A stretch of 64,000 nt of DNA from JABMMZ01 sp040403495 (GCA_040403495.1 JBBAKM010000011.1:22586-86585); one strand, 5' to 3'; shown: positions 50,698 through 59,194, counted from the stretch's first letter. The notes: a model not told the origin generated them from the sequence alone. Numbers and translations: made by a program.

Positions 50698-51515
50698 GTA
50701 TATATAGCCGATTTAATGGTTTCTGTGTCTAAATTTTGCTGAATACTCCACCTGCTATTCCGTTTGCCTATCTTTGGTAATTCAGTATCAAGAACAATAT
50801 AAGAAGCCGTTTTTATTTTTTTTAAATCGTCAATAATTTCTGAATTGATATCCAGTGTTTCCAACAAAAACCCCAATCGCTTTATTACCGCTTGTGAATC
50901 AAATTTTACAGCATAATCGAACAGGATATCATATTTTATTTTATTTTTTGATGCATAAATTGCCCTTGCTACTTCCACTATACCACCAGCATAGTCAGGT
51001 TTAAATAAGCAGTCTATAAATGTTTTTTCTAAATCAGAACAAAGCACTTTATTGAAACTATCAATCCATATTTTTTTTGCACCGAAAAAATGTTTGTCGT
51101 TGTGATAAATGAATTGAAAGGGAATATTTTTGATTGTTATTTCTGATGGTCGAATTTGTTTTGAAACAACAATTTGTTCTTTCAAAGAAGGTTGAGTGAT
51201 GAGATTATGAATTTGCAAAGCAGAATAGTAACCAATATAATATTGGGCATCGTTTACCAAGTTTCCCGCTATTAAATGCCAGTCGGGCATAAAATTTTCA
51301 GCATTTGCTTCGTACGGTATGATGTAATAAACCCCGTCTTTCAATCTCATCAGAAGTCCACGCTTTGTCATGTCGCTTAGAAGTTCCCGAAGTGTGCTTC
51401 CCTTTGAATTAGGCATTGCATGGATTGCCTCGTTGTAGTCAAAACAAGTCTTATTCTGTTCATTGAAATAGGACAGAAGTTCGTTTGATTGCGTTGATAC
51501 ATATTTACTTTTCAT
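50694..51515 (-). CDS. AbiEi-family antitoxin/transcriptional repressor
   Basis: From ATG 51515 the product has 273 residues. The N-terminal winged helix (STLRELLSDMTKRGLLMRLK, DGVYYIIP) and the AbiEi C-terminal region (LKEQIVVSKQIRPSEITIKN, DLEKTFIDCLFKPDYAGGIV) are typical of the antitoxin that represses its own operon. Two copies of the palindrome TTATCAGGATAA lie just upstream, a likely operator. The alternative longer start is 13 codons upstream and would include the first operator. Confidence 0.92.
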   Translation of the reverse strand: MKSKYVSTQSNELLSYFNEQNKTCFDYNEAIHAMPNSKGSTLRELLSDMTKRGLLMRLKDGVYYIIPYEANAENFMPDWHLIAGNLVNDAQYYIGYYSALQIHNLITQPSLKEQIVVSKQIRPSEITIKNIPFQFIYHNDKHFFGAKKIWIDSFNKVLCSDLEKTFIDCLFKPDYAGGIVEVARAIYASKNKIKYDILFDYAVKFDSQAVIKRLGFLLETLDINSEIIDDLKKIKTASYIVLDTELPKIGKRNSRWSIQQNLDTETIKSAIYT

Positions 51516-51522
51516 AGTAAAA

Positions 51523-51534
51523 TTATCAGGATAA
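51523..51534. promoter_or_regulatory. AbiEi operator-like palindrome, copy 1 (TTATCAGGATAA)
   Basis: A perfect inverted repeat TTATC-AG-GATAA within the longer shared sequence AATTATCAGGATAAACC. It starts eight bases before the AbiEi ATG on the reverse strand. An identical core lies 86 bases away. Confidence 0.75.
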
Positions 51535-51608
51535 ACCTGACTACAATGATACAAAAGATAATTTAATAGTTGGCTATTTTGCCTTAAAAATTATATTTTA
51601 CAATGTAA

Positions 51609-51620
51609 TTATCAGGATAA
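51609..51620. promoter_or_regulatory. AbiEi operator-like palindrome, copy 2 (TTATCAGGATAA)
   Basis: The same 12-base palindrome in the same orientation, again followed by AACC, located in the expected promoter region of the antitoxin gene. Confidence 0.75.
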
Positions 51621-51690
51621 ACCAGATATTAAAATAGGCTTTAGCAACATTGAAAGTCCTTGTTTGTCAAGTCTTAGCCAACACTTACAA

Positions 51691-51905
51691 CTAACATTTT
51701 TCTTGTTTTATGAGTTTGAGGTAAAATTCCATTTCTTCAATGGTTTTACACCTTGTAAAAATCAACAGATGATTTGTCCAACTAATTTCTCTCAGCAGTG
51801 GTGAGAGTTTTGGGAAATCTTTTTAAGTCTCATAAAACTGCTTCATTCTCCAAATATTTTTATCAGAGAAACCTTTAATATCTGCTTCGTGTGTTTGTAT
51901 GGATT
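51691..51905 (-). pseudogene. DUF1016/YhcG-type nuclease gene remnant
   Basis: The reverse strand reads IKGFSDKNIWRMKQFYET, a TAA stop, then KDFPKLSPLLREISWTNHLL and IFTRCKTIEEMEFYLKLIKQ, ending EKC-stop. These are the hallmarks of the DUF1016 N-terminal domain (R-MKQFYE, LREISW-HLLI). The stop, the missing N-terminus and missing PD-(D/E)XK nuclease end show it is dead. It lies directly against the 3' end of the histidine phosphatase gene. Confidence 0.85.
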
Positions 51906-51925
51906 TATGATTTTTGAACCCAAAT

Positions 51926-52570
51926 CTACCCCAACAAATGCGCCGTTTGATTGTGTTCTACCACATCGAAACAGGTCCCGTTGAATTTTAAAACGTACAA
52001 ACACAAATTGCTGTGTCCCCATTTTTCCATGTCCTGAAGGGGTGTGTTGGTGAGCAAACACAAAAAACTGCGCATCGCCCTGCCATGCATGCAAATTAAT
52101 ATCTTTTCTTCTTCGGTTTGTGACATTATTTTGGCTAAACCAATTTTCTGTCTTTCAAACATTTCAAGGGGTGTTTCGCCATCAGCCACAGCTGTGTCTA
52201 GTTCTCCGCTTTGCCATTGCTTCACTATGCTTTCAAAATGCGCCACTCGCTCCGGCGTTTGTTCCACACCTTCCATAATCCCCCAATTAATCTCATTCAG
52301 TTCTGCTATCGCCTTGTGCGGGTGTTTCTGAATAAAGGAGGCTACCGACTGATGGGTGCGTTTGAGTAAGGAGGTGTACACGCAGTCGAACGTTATGGTT
52401 TGATACCTTTGGTAAAACAATTCAGCTTGGGTTCTGCCGGTTTCATTCAAATCGCTGTTGATGCCACTGCCTTGTATAATCCCTTTTTTATTGAAATCGG
52501 TTTCGCCGTGCCTTATTAAGTAAATCGTTTTGTTTATATTTGCGCTATTATTTATTGAAATGGCTTCCAT
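51926..52570 (-). CDS. Histidine phosphatase (phosphoglycerate mutase-like) family protein
   Basis: The 214-residue cytosolic protein has YLIRHGETDFNKKG (RHG with phosphorylated His), a Glu in EINWGIMEGVEQTPER, and the second His in LICMHGRAMRSF. The fold matches small alpha-ribazole/GpmB-type phosphatases. The start overlaps the divergent thioesterase gene by 11 bases. Two other versions of its 3' end are found at 47899-48125 and 49786-49830, separated by accessory genes, so this gene end is a repeated insertion site. Confidence 0.9.
   Translation of the reverse strand: MEAISINNSANINKTIYLIRHGETDFNKKGIIQGSGINSDLNETGRTQAELFYQRYQTITFDCVYTSLLKRTHQSVASFIQKHPHKAIAELNEINWGIMEGVEQTPERVAHFESIVKQWQSGELDTAVADGETPLEMFERQKIGLAKIMSQTEEEKILICMHGRAMRSFLCLLTNTPLQDMEKWGHSNLCLYVLKFNGTCFDVVEHNQTAHLLG
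52535..52542 (+). promoter_or_regulatory. -7 box (TATATTTG) of the thioesterase/menF operon
   Basis: A TAnnTTTG match 17 bases before ATG 52560, lying inside the start region of the divergent phosphatase gene. Confidence 0.55.
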
Positions 52571-52994
52571 ATTTTTTGATACGGCAAATATAAAACTAGA
52601 ATGGTTAAATGACTACTGTAAAAATACTATGGTAGAGTATTTAGGAATTGAATTCATAGAATTGGGCGATGACTTTTTAAAAGCCAAAATGCCTGTGAAT
52701 GAAAAAACAGTTCAACCGCTCAGAATGTTGAATGGTGGCGCTAGTTTGGCGCTGTGTGAATGTGTTGGAAGTATGGCGGCAAATTTGGTGTTTGACAGAA
52801 CTAAATTCGTGGCACTAGGGCTCGACTTAAATGGCAATCATTTGCGTCCAGTAATGGAAGGCGATTGGGTGTATGCGATAGCCAAGCCGCACCACATTGG
52901 ATCTACTACCCAAGTTTGGGAAATAAAAATTGAAAATCAAGCGGGTCAATTGGTTCACATCAGCCGATTGACTATGGCTGTAAAAAACCGTTAA
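52560..52994 (+). CDS. Hotdog-fold thioesterase (DHNA-CoA thioesterase-like)
   Basis: From ATG 52560 the product has 144 residues. The PaaI/MenI hotdog pattern is clear: EFIELGDDFLKAKMPVNEKT, LRMLNGGASLALCECVGSMA (catalytic acid in the helix), GLDLNGNHLRPV. The next gene is isochorismate synthase, 10 bases downstream, so release of 1,4-dihydroxy-2-naphthoate from CoA for menaquinone synthesis is the likely role. Confidence 0.88.
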   Translation: MASIFFDTANIKLEWLNDYCKNTMVEYLGIEFIELGDDFLKAKMPVNEKTVQPLRMLNGGASLALCECVGSMAANLVFDRTKFVALGLDLNGNHLRPVMEGDWVYAIAKPHHIGSTTQVWEIKIENQAGQLVHISRLTMAVKNR

Positions 52995-53004
52995 AGGGTC
53001 CTAG

Positions 53005-53994
53005 ATGAGCACCTACCGTTTTATTTGGCGACTCCCCATTCAATCACAACTGTATGGCTTTACAGCCCAAGAGAATGGTTTGGATGCTTTTGCTTTTGCC
53101 CCTTTTGTTTTACAAACTTCTGAGTTAAAAAATTACTTTCACAAAGGCACCATAACACCCATTGATGAAAAGGGGATTGCTGCATTTTTTGATGAGCTGC
53201 AATTGCCAATCAATCACGCAAGTATAACGGCTCCCAAAAACCAGTATTTACAAAGTGTAAAGGAGGCCAAAACCGCCATTGAACAACAGCGTTTTGATAA
53301 GGTTGTTTTAGCCAGAAACAAGTGGATAGAGGGTCCGGTTGATTACAAAGCCATGTTTGCCAATATGCTACACAAGTATCCCAATGCTTTTGTGTTTGCC
53401 TGTGTTACCGAGGATGGTTTGCTTATGTTGGGTGCAACCCCCGAAACTTTGCTCAATTACAATGGCACAACCCTTTTTACAGAAGCATTAGGTGGCACTT
53501 TGTACAACAATACTTATGGCGATAAAGAGTTGAAAGAACATCAACAAATCAGAGATTACATAGAACAGCAAATCCTGTCTTTGGAGTTGTCAACCAGTAT
53601 AGGTGCTATTAAAACCAAACAAGCAGGCAATGTGTCGCACTTGTGCAGTGTTTTTAGTGTCTCGGTCAATGATGCCAATAAAGTCAATCAATTGTTAGAA
53701 CGCTTGCATCCAACGCCAGCGGTGTGTGGTTTTCCCAAAGGGAGTGCCATGCAATTTATCATAGAAAATGAAGCTTTCAACAGAGGTTATTATGCAGGTT
53801 TTTTAGGACCAGTTAGTCATGACAATCGTCAGCAATTGTTTGTGAATTTACGCAGTGGAATGGGTTATCAAAATGGATTGATGTTAATGGCAGGCGCAGG
53901 CATCAATGAAATGTCTGTTGAGGAAGATGAATGGGTAGAAACCGAACGAAAAATGGATACTTTGTTAAATTGTATTCATTTGATTAAAAACTAG
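53005..53994 (+). CDS. menF: Isochorismate synthase
   Basis: The 329-residue chorismate-binding enzyme shows FDKVVLARNKWIEG, GATPETLLNY, LFTEALGGTLYN, HLCSVFSVSV, LHPTPAVCGFPKGSAM and LFVNLRSGMGYQNG, which match MenF/EntC. It converts chorismate to isochorismate, the first step to menaquinone. It is shorter at the N-terminus than E. coli MenF (431) as usual in Bacteroidota. Confidence 0.93.
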   Translation: MSTYRFIWRLPIQSQLYGFTAQENGLDAFAFAPFVLQTSELKNYFHKGTITPIDEKGIAAFFDELQLPINHASITAPKNQYLQSVKEAKTAIEQQRFDKVVLARNKWIEGPVDYKAMFANMLHKYPNAFVFACVTEDGLLMLGATPETLLNYNGTTLFTEALGGTLYNNTYGDKELKEHQQIRDYIEQQILSLELSTSIGAIKTKQAGNVSHLCSVFSVSVNDANKVNQLLERLHPTPAVCGFPKGSAMQFIIENEAFNRGYYAGFLGPVSHDNRQQLFVNLRSGMGYQNGLMLMAGAGINEMSVEEDEWVETERKMDTLLNCIHLIKN

Positions 53995-54027
53995 TCGAAA
54001 ATTAAAAGACTAATGAGGGTTTTTTTG

Positions 54028-54035
54028 TAAATTTG
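54028..54035 (+). promoter_or_regulatory. -7 box (TAAATTTG) of the DUF4834 gene
   Basis: A TAnnTTTG match ten bases before the GTG start at 54046. Confidence 0.5.
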
Positions 54036-54045
54036 CAGCCGTAAC

Positions 54046-54255
54046 GTGTTAAAAATATTATTCAATATCTTTTTGATTTATCTCATTTGGCAGGGAATCA
54101 AATTATTTATTTCCATCAACAAGGTACAGTCCAACTTGAACAAGAAAGTGAATGACATGAATGAAAAAATGAATCAGACTCAAAGAAAATCTAAGAAAAC
54201 AGAGTCTAAATCAATAGATGAAGAGTATATAGATTACGAGGAAATTAAAGATTAG
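54046..54255 (+). CDS. DUF4834 small membrane protein
   Basis: The 69-residue product has one N-terminal helix (LFNIFLIYLIWQGIKLFI) and a charged, probably coiled tail ending in EEYIDYEEIKD. This is the DUF4834 pattern of Bacteroidota. It starts at GTG, and its stop overlaps the convergent DUF4468 stop by four bases. Function unknown. Confidence 0.75.
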   Translation: MLKILFNIFLIYLIWQGIKLFISINKVQSNLNKKVNDMNEKMNQTQRKSKKTESKSIDEEYIDYEEIKD

Positions 54256-54995
54256 AAATCATCTTCATCTTTCACAACAGGGTCTTTCATAACCTTGCTC
54301 AATTCCTTAATAAAATCTTTCACCAATTTGTCTACTGCCAAAAGGTAAGCATCGTTTGCTTTAGCACCTCTTTTTTGGTTAGCATAATACTCTAAGTAGG
54401 TTTGAATAGGTTTTTCAGACCCTTTGGCAACGGTATTGTGAACGAAGTGAGAAATTTTATATTTGTATTTGTCGTCTTTTACACGAATGTCTATTCTGAA
54501 GGTGATGGTCCCGTTTTGGCTGTAAGAAAATTCATTGTTTTTTAACATAAAAGGCACCGTTGGTTTAATAATAATTCTACCAACATCACCATCAGGTTTG
54601 TAATCTTCTATCAACATTTCTTTAGGAAAAGGGATAGGTTTTTTAGGGTCTTCTTTATACACTGTGGTGTATTTTTGCATTAAAAACTTTTTAGCTCTCC
54701 AATACAATGAGTCAATGGTTCCACCGTCATAAACATCATTTTCTAACGGCTTAAAAGGCATTACACCAATGTACGTAATAAGGTTAGAGTTGGTGTCAAT
54801 AGGAGGGGTAAATTTTTCGTATGGTTTAAAGCCAAGTGGAGATTTTTTTTCTACAACAGCAGGAGCTTCAGCAGGCGTTTCTTCGAAGGTAGTTGAATCA
54901 AAATTATATTCTGATCCATAAGGGTCAGGTTCTGTGGTTTGTGCTTTCAGGCCAAAACTAAAGAAAGCAAGAGAGATAATAAGAAATTTGTTCAT
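54252..54995 (-). CDS. DUF4468 domain secreted protein
   Basis: The 247-residue protein has a signal peptide (IISLAFFSFGLKAQ), a Pro/Glu-rich linker and a DUF4468 TBP-like domain (GTIDSLYWRAKKFLMQKY, GRIIIKPTVPFML, GTITFRIDIRVKDDKYKYK). The C-terminal helix is acidic (VVKDEDDF). DUF4468 proteins are common periplasmic or lipoproteins of unknown role in Bacteroidota. Confidence 0.78.
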   Translation of the reverse strand: MNKFLIISLAFFSFGLKAQTTEPDPYGSEYNFDSTTFEETPAEAPAVVEKKSPLGFKPYEKFTPPIDTNSNLITYIGVMPFKPLENDVYDGGTIDSLYWRAKKFLMQKYTTVYKEDPKKPIPFPKEMLIEDYKPDGDVGRIIIKPTVPFMLKNNEFSYSQNGTITFRIDIRVKDDKYKYKISHFVHNTVAKGSEKPIQTYLEYYANQKRGAKANDAYLLAVDKLVKDFIKELSKVMKDPVVKDEDDF

Positions 54996-55116
54996 TCTTG
55001 ATGTTGATGTTCGTTTATATGGTTTTAAAACGCAAATTGAGTACCAAATTTTTAACGGAGGGCAAATCTAACAAAAACATTTAAGATTAAAAAAACAAAT
55101 TTATCAAGGTAAGCTT

Positions 55117-55124
55117 AACTTTGC
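55117..55124 (+). promoter_or_regulatory. -7 box (TAACTTTG) of the M1 aminopeptidase gene
   Basis: A TAnnTTTG match 26 bases before ATG 55151. Confidence 0.55.
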
Positions 55125-55150
55125 AGTCTTATTCCACTACTAACTGTAAA

Positions 55151-57019
55151 ATGAAAAAAATATTGTTTCTGCTCCTCGTTATCTTCGGTTTAACTTCTTG
55201 TAAGCATAAGGAAATCAAGGTAATGCCACAAATTAAAGTTAATAACCATTCGTTTTCTAACTATGATTCTGTTCGTTTGAATCACATTCATTTGAACTTG
55301 AATGTAGATTTCAAACACAAGGAATTGTCGGGTAAAGCGGTACTTAGTATCGAAAATAGGACAGCTTGTCGTTATTTAATCTTAGACATTAAATCTTTGG
55401 TCATTGATAAAATATTATTGGAAGATTCTTTTGAAACAGCTTGGAGTTTGGGCGAAGAATACACCCATTTTGGTCAAGCTTTGGTTATAGAAATTGGTAA
55501 AAACACCGAAAAAGTGGCGGTTTACTACAAAACATCACCTAGTGCAGAAGCGCTTATGTGGCTAGAACCTGAACAAACATTTGGCAAAAAACACCCTTTC
55601 TTGTTCACGCAAAGTCAGGCCATATTAGCCCGAACGTGGGTGCCGTGTATGGATGCGCCTGCTGTAAGAATGACTTATTCTGCGGATATCACTTGCGACC
55701 CACAGTATTTGGCATTGATGAGTGCCGAAAATAATTTTGAAAAAAACAAACAAGGGCGTTACCATTTTGAAATGCCTCAACCTATTCCATCTTACCTGAT
55801 GGCATTGGCGGTGGGTGATTTGTCTTTTAAGAGTTTGGGAGTTAATTGTGGCGTTTTTGCGGAGCCAGAAATGTTGGAAAAAGCTGCTTATGAATTCAGT
55901 GATTTGTCTGCCATGATTTCAAGTGCCGAGGCCTTGTATGGTCCATACGCTTGGGGCCGTTACGATGTCTTGTTGTTGCCACCTAGTTTTCCTTTTGGTG
56001 GAATGGAAAATCCCCGTTTAACTTTTGCAACACCAACCATTATTGCAGGTGACAAAAGCTTGGTTTCGTTGATTGCGCATGAACTCGCCCACAGTTGGAG
56101 TGGTAATTTGGTGACCAACAAAACATGGAATGACTTTTGGCTAAACGAAGGTTTTACCGTTTACTTTGAAGAAAGAATCATGGAAAGCATTTATGGAAAA
56201 GATTATGCCGATATGTTGTCAAAATTGAGTTTAGATGAAATGCAAAAATCATTGGAATCACTCATGCTAACCGCTCCCGGTGATACCAAATTAAAACTAA
56301 ATTTAAATGCTAGAAATCCTGATGATGGCGTTACAGACATTGCTTATGTCAAAGGGTGTATGTTCCTGAGGTATTTAGAATCGCAAGTCGGTAGAAAAGC
56401 TTGGGATGCTTTTTTAAACCAATATTTCAATCACTTTAAATGGAAAACGGTGGACACCGAAACATTCATTGCTTACCTGAACAAGGAATTATTGTCTAAA
56501 TATCCCAAAAAACAATTCAATGTGATGGAGTGGATTTATGAGATTGGTGTGCCTGCCAATTTACCAAAAATACAAAGCAAATATTTGCTTAAGGTTGAAA
56601 ATATGGCAAGCGAATACAACCAAACTAGGAAATTGAAAAGCATTGATACCACACAGTTTACCACACACCATTGGTTACACTTGTTAAGAAATTTGAATGC
56701 GGATTCTATTCAATCAACAATGAGTGAATTGGATACTACGTTTGGGTTTAGCAAAAGCACTAATGCTGAAATACAATGCGATTGGTATGTTTTGGCTATC
56801 AAGAATAACTATGAAGTTGCGTATCCTTATTTGGAAAAATATTTATCGACCGTAGGACGAAGAAAGTTTTTAGAACCCCTTTACTTCAATTTAAGCAAAA
56901 CAGAAGAGGGTACAGTAAGAGCGAAAAAATGGTACGAAAAATATAAAAACAGTTACCATGCGGTTTCCCGAAATACCATTGAGGAACTTTTATACAACGA
57001 CCCAATAGGGAATAAATAA
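55151..57019 (+). CDS. M1 aminopeptidase lipoprotein (leukotriene A4 hydrolase-like)
   Basis: From ATG 55151 the product has 622 residues. A lipoprotein signal MKKILFLLLVIFGLTSC anchors it. The aminopeptidase domain has GGMENPRLTFATP (the GxMEN exopeptidase motif), HELAHSWSGN with the ligand Glu in FWLNEGFTVYFE, and a C-terminal alpha-helical ARM-like part (LSKYPKKQFNVMEWIYEIG). This is the LTA4-hydrolase/aminopeptidase B group. It cleaves N-terminal residues in the periplasm or at the outer membrane. Confidence 0.93.
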   Translation: MKKILFLLLVIFGLTSCKHKEIKVMPQIKVNNHSFSNYDSVRLNHIHLNLNVDFKHKELSGKAVLSIENRTACRYLILDIKSLVIDKILLEDSFETAWSLGEEYTHFGQALVIEIGKNTEKVAVYYKTSPSAEALMWLEPEQTFGKKHPFLFTQSQAILARTWVPCMDAPAVRMTYSADITCDPQYLALMSAENNFEKNKQGRYHFEMPQPIPSYLMALAVGDLSFKSLGVNCGVFAEPEMLEKAAYEFSDLSAMISSAEALYGPYAWGRYDVLLLPPSFPFGGMENPRLTFATPTIIAGDKSLVSLIAHELAHSWSGNLVTNKTWNDFWLNEGFTVYFEERIMESIYGKDYADMLSKLSLDEMQKSLESLMLTAPGDTKLKLNLNARNPDDGVTDIAYVKGCMFLRYLESQVGRKAWDAFLNQYFNHFKWKTVDTETFIAYLNKELLSKYPKKQFNVMEWIYEIGVPANLPKIQSKYLLKVENMASEYNQTRKLKSIDTTQFTTHHWLHLLRNLNADSIQSTMSELDTTFGFSKSTNAEIQCDWYVLAIKNNYEVAYPYLEKYLSTVGRRKFLEPLYFNLSKTEEGTVRAKKWYEKYKNSYHAVSRNTIEELLYNDPIGNK

Positions 57020-57067
57020 TTTTAAGGAATTCATACTTTTTGGTATAACTATTGCGTTCTTATAAAG

Positions 57068-58117
57068 ATGAGTAAGTGGATTGTTTGGGGATTGCTATTG
57101 CTTGTAAGCACAAGTTTTATATTGAATAATAAGGGTGGTGCAGAACAATTGCAAGCAGCACATAAAAATCAATTGATGGCGGCTTACCAAGCTCAGAATT
57201 TCTCAAAATTCAGAGTCTTGTTCAAAAACACACCTGCCAAAATGTTAACGGACACCGTTGTGTTGAATTGGCAAAAACAAATGACCATCAAAGATTACCG
57301 TTTGCATTATTTGCCAAACTTAAATCAAGATGTAAAGACCTTGTTTTCAGTCGTTCCGCAAGTGGGTCAGTGTAAAAAGGGAGTGGTGAATGAAAAAGGG
57401 CATCAACAAGTGATAACGGTACTGAATTTTTACAGAAGATTAAGTGGATTGTACGATTCATGTGTTTTAGACAATCAGCTCAATACACAGTGTCAATCGG
57501 CGGCATTAATGATGGAAGCCAATAACAATTTGAATCATAATCCACCGAGCAATTGGCGTTGTTATACCAAAGAGGGTGCAATAGCGGCATCGCAAAGTAA
57601 CTTAGCATTAGGCGCCAGTTTTACCGAAGGCTTAGACGTGTTAATGGATGATTTTGGCGCTAACAATGATTTTTGTGGACACCGCAGATGGTTGCTTAAT
57701 CCATTTAATTATCGGTTTGGACATGGCAGTACAAATTCAGCGATGGTCATTTCTGTTTTTGGCAAAACACAGGTGCCGAGCAATAATCAGATGTATTACA
57801 ACGACACACAATTTGTGGCATGGCCAAGTCCCTATTATTTTCCCAAAGATTTGATTTTTGAAAGATGGAGTTTTTCGCTGCATCAGGCGGTTTTCGACGA
57901 AGCAATGGTGTCTGTTAATGTGAATGGAAAAAGTTTGCCATTGAGCAAAGAAAGGGTGAGAAATGGGTATGGTATCAATACATTAGTTTGGAAAATTGAC
58001 CCTGCATTAATACAAAACAATCAGATTTACTACGTTAGAATTACGAAAGTAAAAAAAGGGAATACTGGCAAATATTACGCCTACACCTATCAAGTTAGGC
58101 CGTTAGAGATTCAGTAA
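57068..58117 (+). CDS. CAP-domain secreted protein
   Basis: The 349-residue protein has an N-terminal hydrophobic segment (IVWGLLLLVSTSFIL), a middle CAP/SCP domain (VLNFYRRLSGLYDSCVLDNQ, AALMMEANNNLNHNPPSNW, DDFGANNDFCGHRRWLLNP) with the conserved His and Glu/Asp cavity, and a beta-rich C-terminus. CAP proteins bind lipids or act as peptidases; the role is unknown. It follows the aminopeptidase gene by 48 bases. Confidence 0.8.
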   Translation: MSKWIVWGLLLLVSTSFILNNKGGAEQLQAAHKNQLMAAYQAQNFSKFRVLFKNTPAKMLTDTVVLNWQKQMTIKDYRLHYLPNLNQDVKTLFSVVPQVGQCKKGVVNEKGHQQVITVLNFYRRLSGLYDSCVLDNQLNTQCQSAALMMEANNNLNHNPPSNWRCYTKEGAIAASQSNLALGASFTEGLDVLMDDFGANNDFCGHRRWLLNPFNYRFGHGSTNSAMVISVFGKTQVPSNNQMYYNDTQFVAWPSPYYFPKDLIFERWSFSLHQAVFDEAMVSVNVNGKSLPLSKERVRNGYGINTLVWKIDPALIQNNQIYYVRITKVKKGNTGKYYAYTYQVRPLEIQ

Positions 58118-58146
58118 TTATATGATTTTGATTTACTAATATTAGT

Positions 58147-58154
58147 TAACTTTG
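58147..58154 (+). promoter_or_regulatory. -7 box (TAACTTTG) of the aldo/keto reductase gene
   Basis: A TAnnTTTG match 20 bases before ATG 58175. Confidence 0.55.
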
Positions 58155-58174
58155 TAACACAATATTAGTGAAGC

Positions 58175-59194
58175 ATGAAATACAAATTATTAGGCAGAAG
58201 TGGATTGAAAGTTTCGGAACTTTCTTTGGGTACAATGGGTTTTGGAACCGAATGGAATTGGGGCGCCGACAGGGAAGCCAGTTTTCAAATAATGGAAGCT
58301 TTTGCCAATGCAGGAGGTAATTTTATAGACACTGCCAATCGCTACACCGAAGGAACTAGCGAAAAGTGGATAGGGGAGTTTGTGCAACCCAATCGCGACC
58401 ATTTCGTTATAGCGACTAAATATTCACTGCATGATAATTTAACAAATGTGAATGCCTCAGGCAACAACAGAAAAAACATGATGCGCAGTGTGGAAGCCAG
58501 TTTAAAAAGATTGAACACCGATTTTATTGACTTGCTTTACCTCCATATTTGGGACAATTTAACCCCTATTGACGAAGTAATGCGCGGTTTGGATGATTTG
58601 GTAAGACAAGGCAAAGTAAATTATATTGGTATTAGTGACACACCGGCTTGGGTGATAAGCAAAGGGCAAACATTGGCAGAACTGATGGGATGGAGCCAAT
58701 TTGTGGCGTTACAAGTAGAATACAGTTTGCTACAACGCACACCCGAAAGAGAATTGATACCGATGGCAAAGCATTTTAATTTGACCGTTACACCTTGGGC
58801 ACCTCTAGCAGGTGGCGCTTTAACAGGAAAATATTTGGTTGGTGACAAAGGTCGTTTGCCCGAAAACAGTAAACGATTGAATGAACGTGCAGTAGGCATT
58901 GCCAAAGAGGTGGTTGCTATAGCCGAAGAATTGAAAGTGGCGCCAGCGCATGTGGCGTTACAATGGACCATGAATCAAGGGTTTTCTAGCATTCCTATTG
59001 TGGGGGCAACCAAATTGACACAAATGCAAGAAAATATCAAAGCCTTAGATTGTCAATTGACAAAAGAACACATTCAAAGGTTAAATGCTATTAGTGCCAT
59101 TGAATTGGGTTTCCCAGGCGATTTCTTTAATGAAGAGGGCGTTAAGCAAGTAACATTTGGTGGGTTTTACAATCAAATAGAAAAACGAGATTAA
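58175..59194 (+). CDS. Aldo/keto reductase
   Basis: The 339-residue TIM-barrel oxidoreductase has FIDTANRYTEG (catalytic Asp and Tyr), VIATKYSL (Lys), LLYLHIWD, NYIGISDTPAW and a cofactor loop IPIVGATKLTQMQEN near the end. It reduces aldehydes/ketones with NADPH. The next gene begins directly after the stop (no gap), but a link between an aldo/keto reductase and a porin is not known. Confidence 0.93.
   Translation: MKYKLLGRSGLKVSELSLGTMGFGTEWNWGADREASFQIMEAFANAGGNFIDTANRYTEGTSEKWIGEFVQPNRDHFVIATKYSLHDNLTNVNASGNNRKNMMRSVEASLKRLNTDFIDLLYLHIWDNLTPIDEVMRGLDDLVRQGKVNYIGISDTPAWVISKGQTLAELMGWSQFVALQVEYSLLQRTPERELIPMAKHFNLTVTPWAPLAGGALTGKYLVGDKGRLPENSKRLNERAVGIAKEVVAIAEELKVAPAHVALQWTMNQGFSSIPIVGATKLTQMQENIKALDCQLTKEHIQRLNAISAIELGFPGDFFNEEGVKQVTFGGFYNQIEKRD

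Noticed and set aside
36228..51925. Prophage or integrative conjugative element
   Set aside because: There are no structural, conjugation, integrase or lysis genes, and inserts are small and separate.
54252..54995. Gliding motility protein GldN
   Set aside because: The size and secreted nature fit loosely, but the sequence matches the DUF4468 pattern and lacks GldN motifs.
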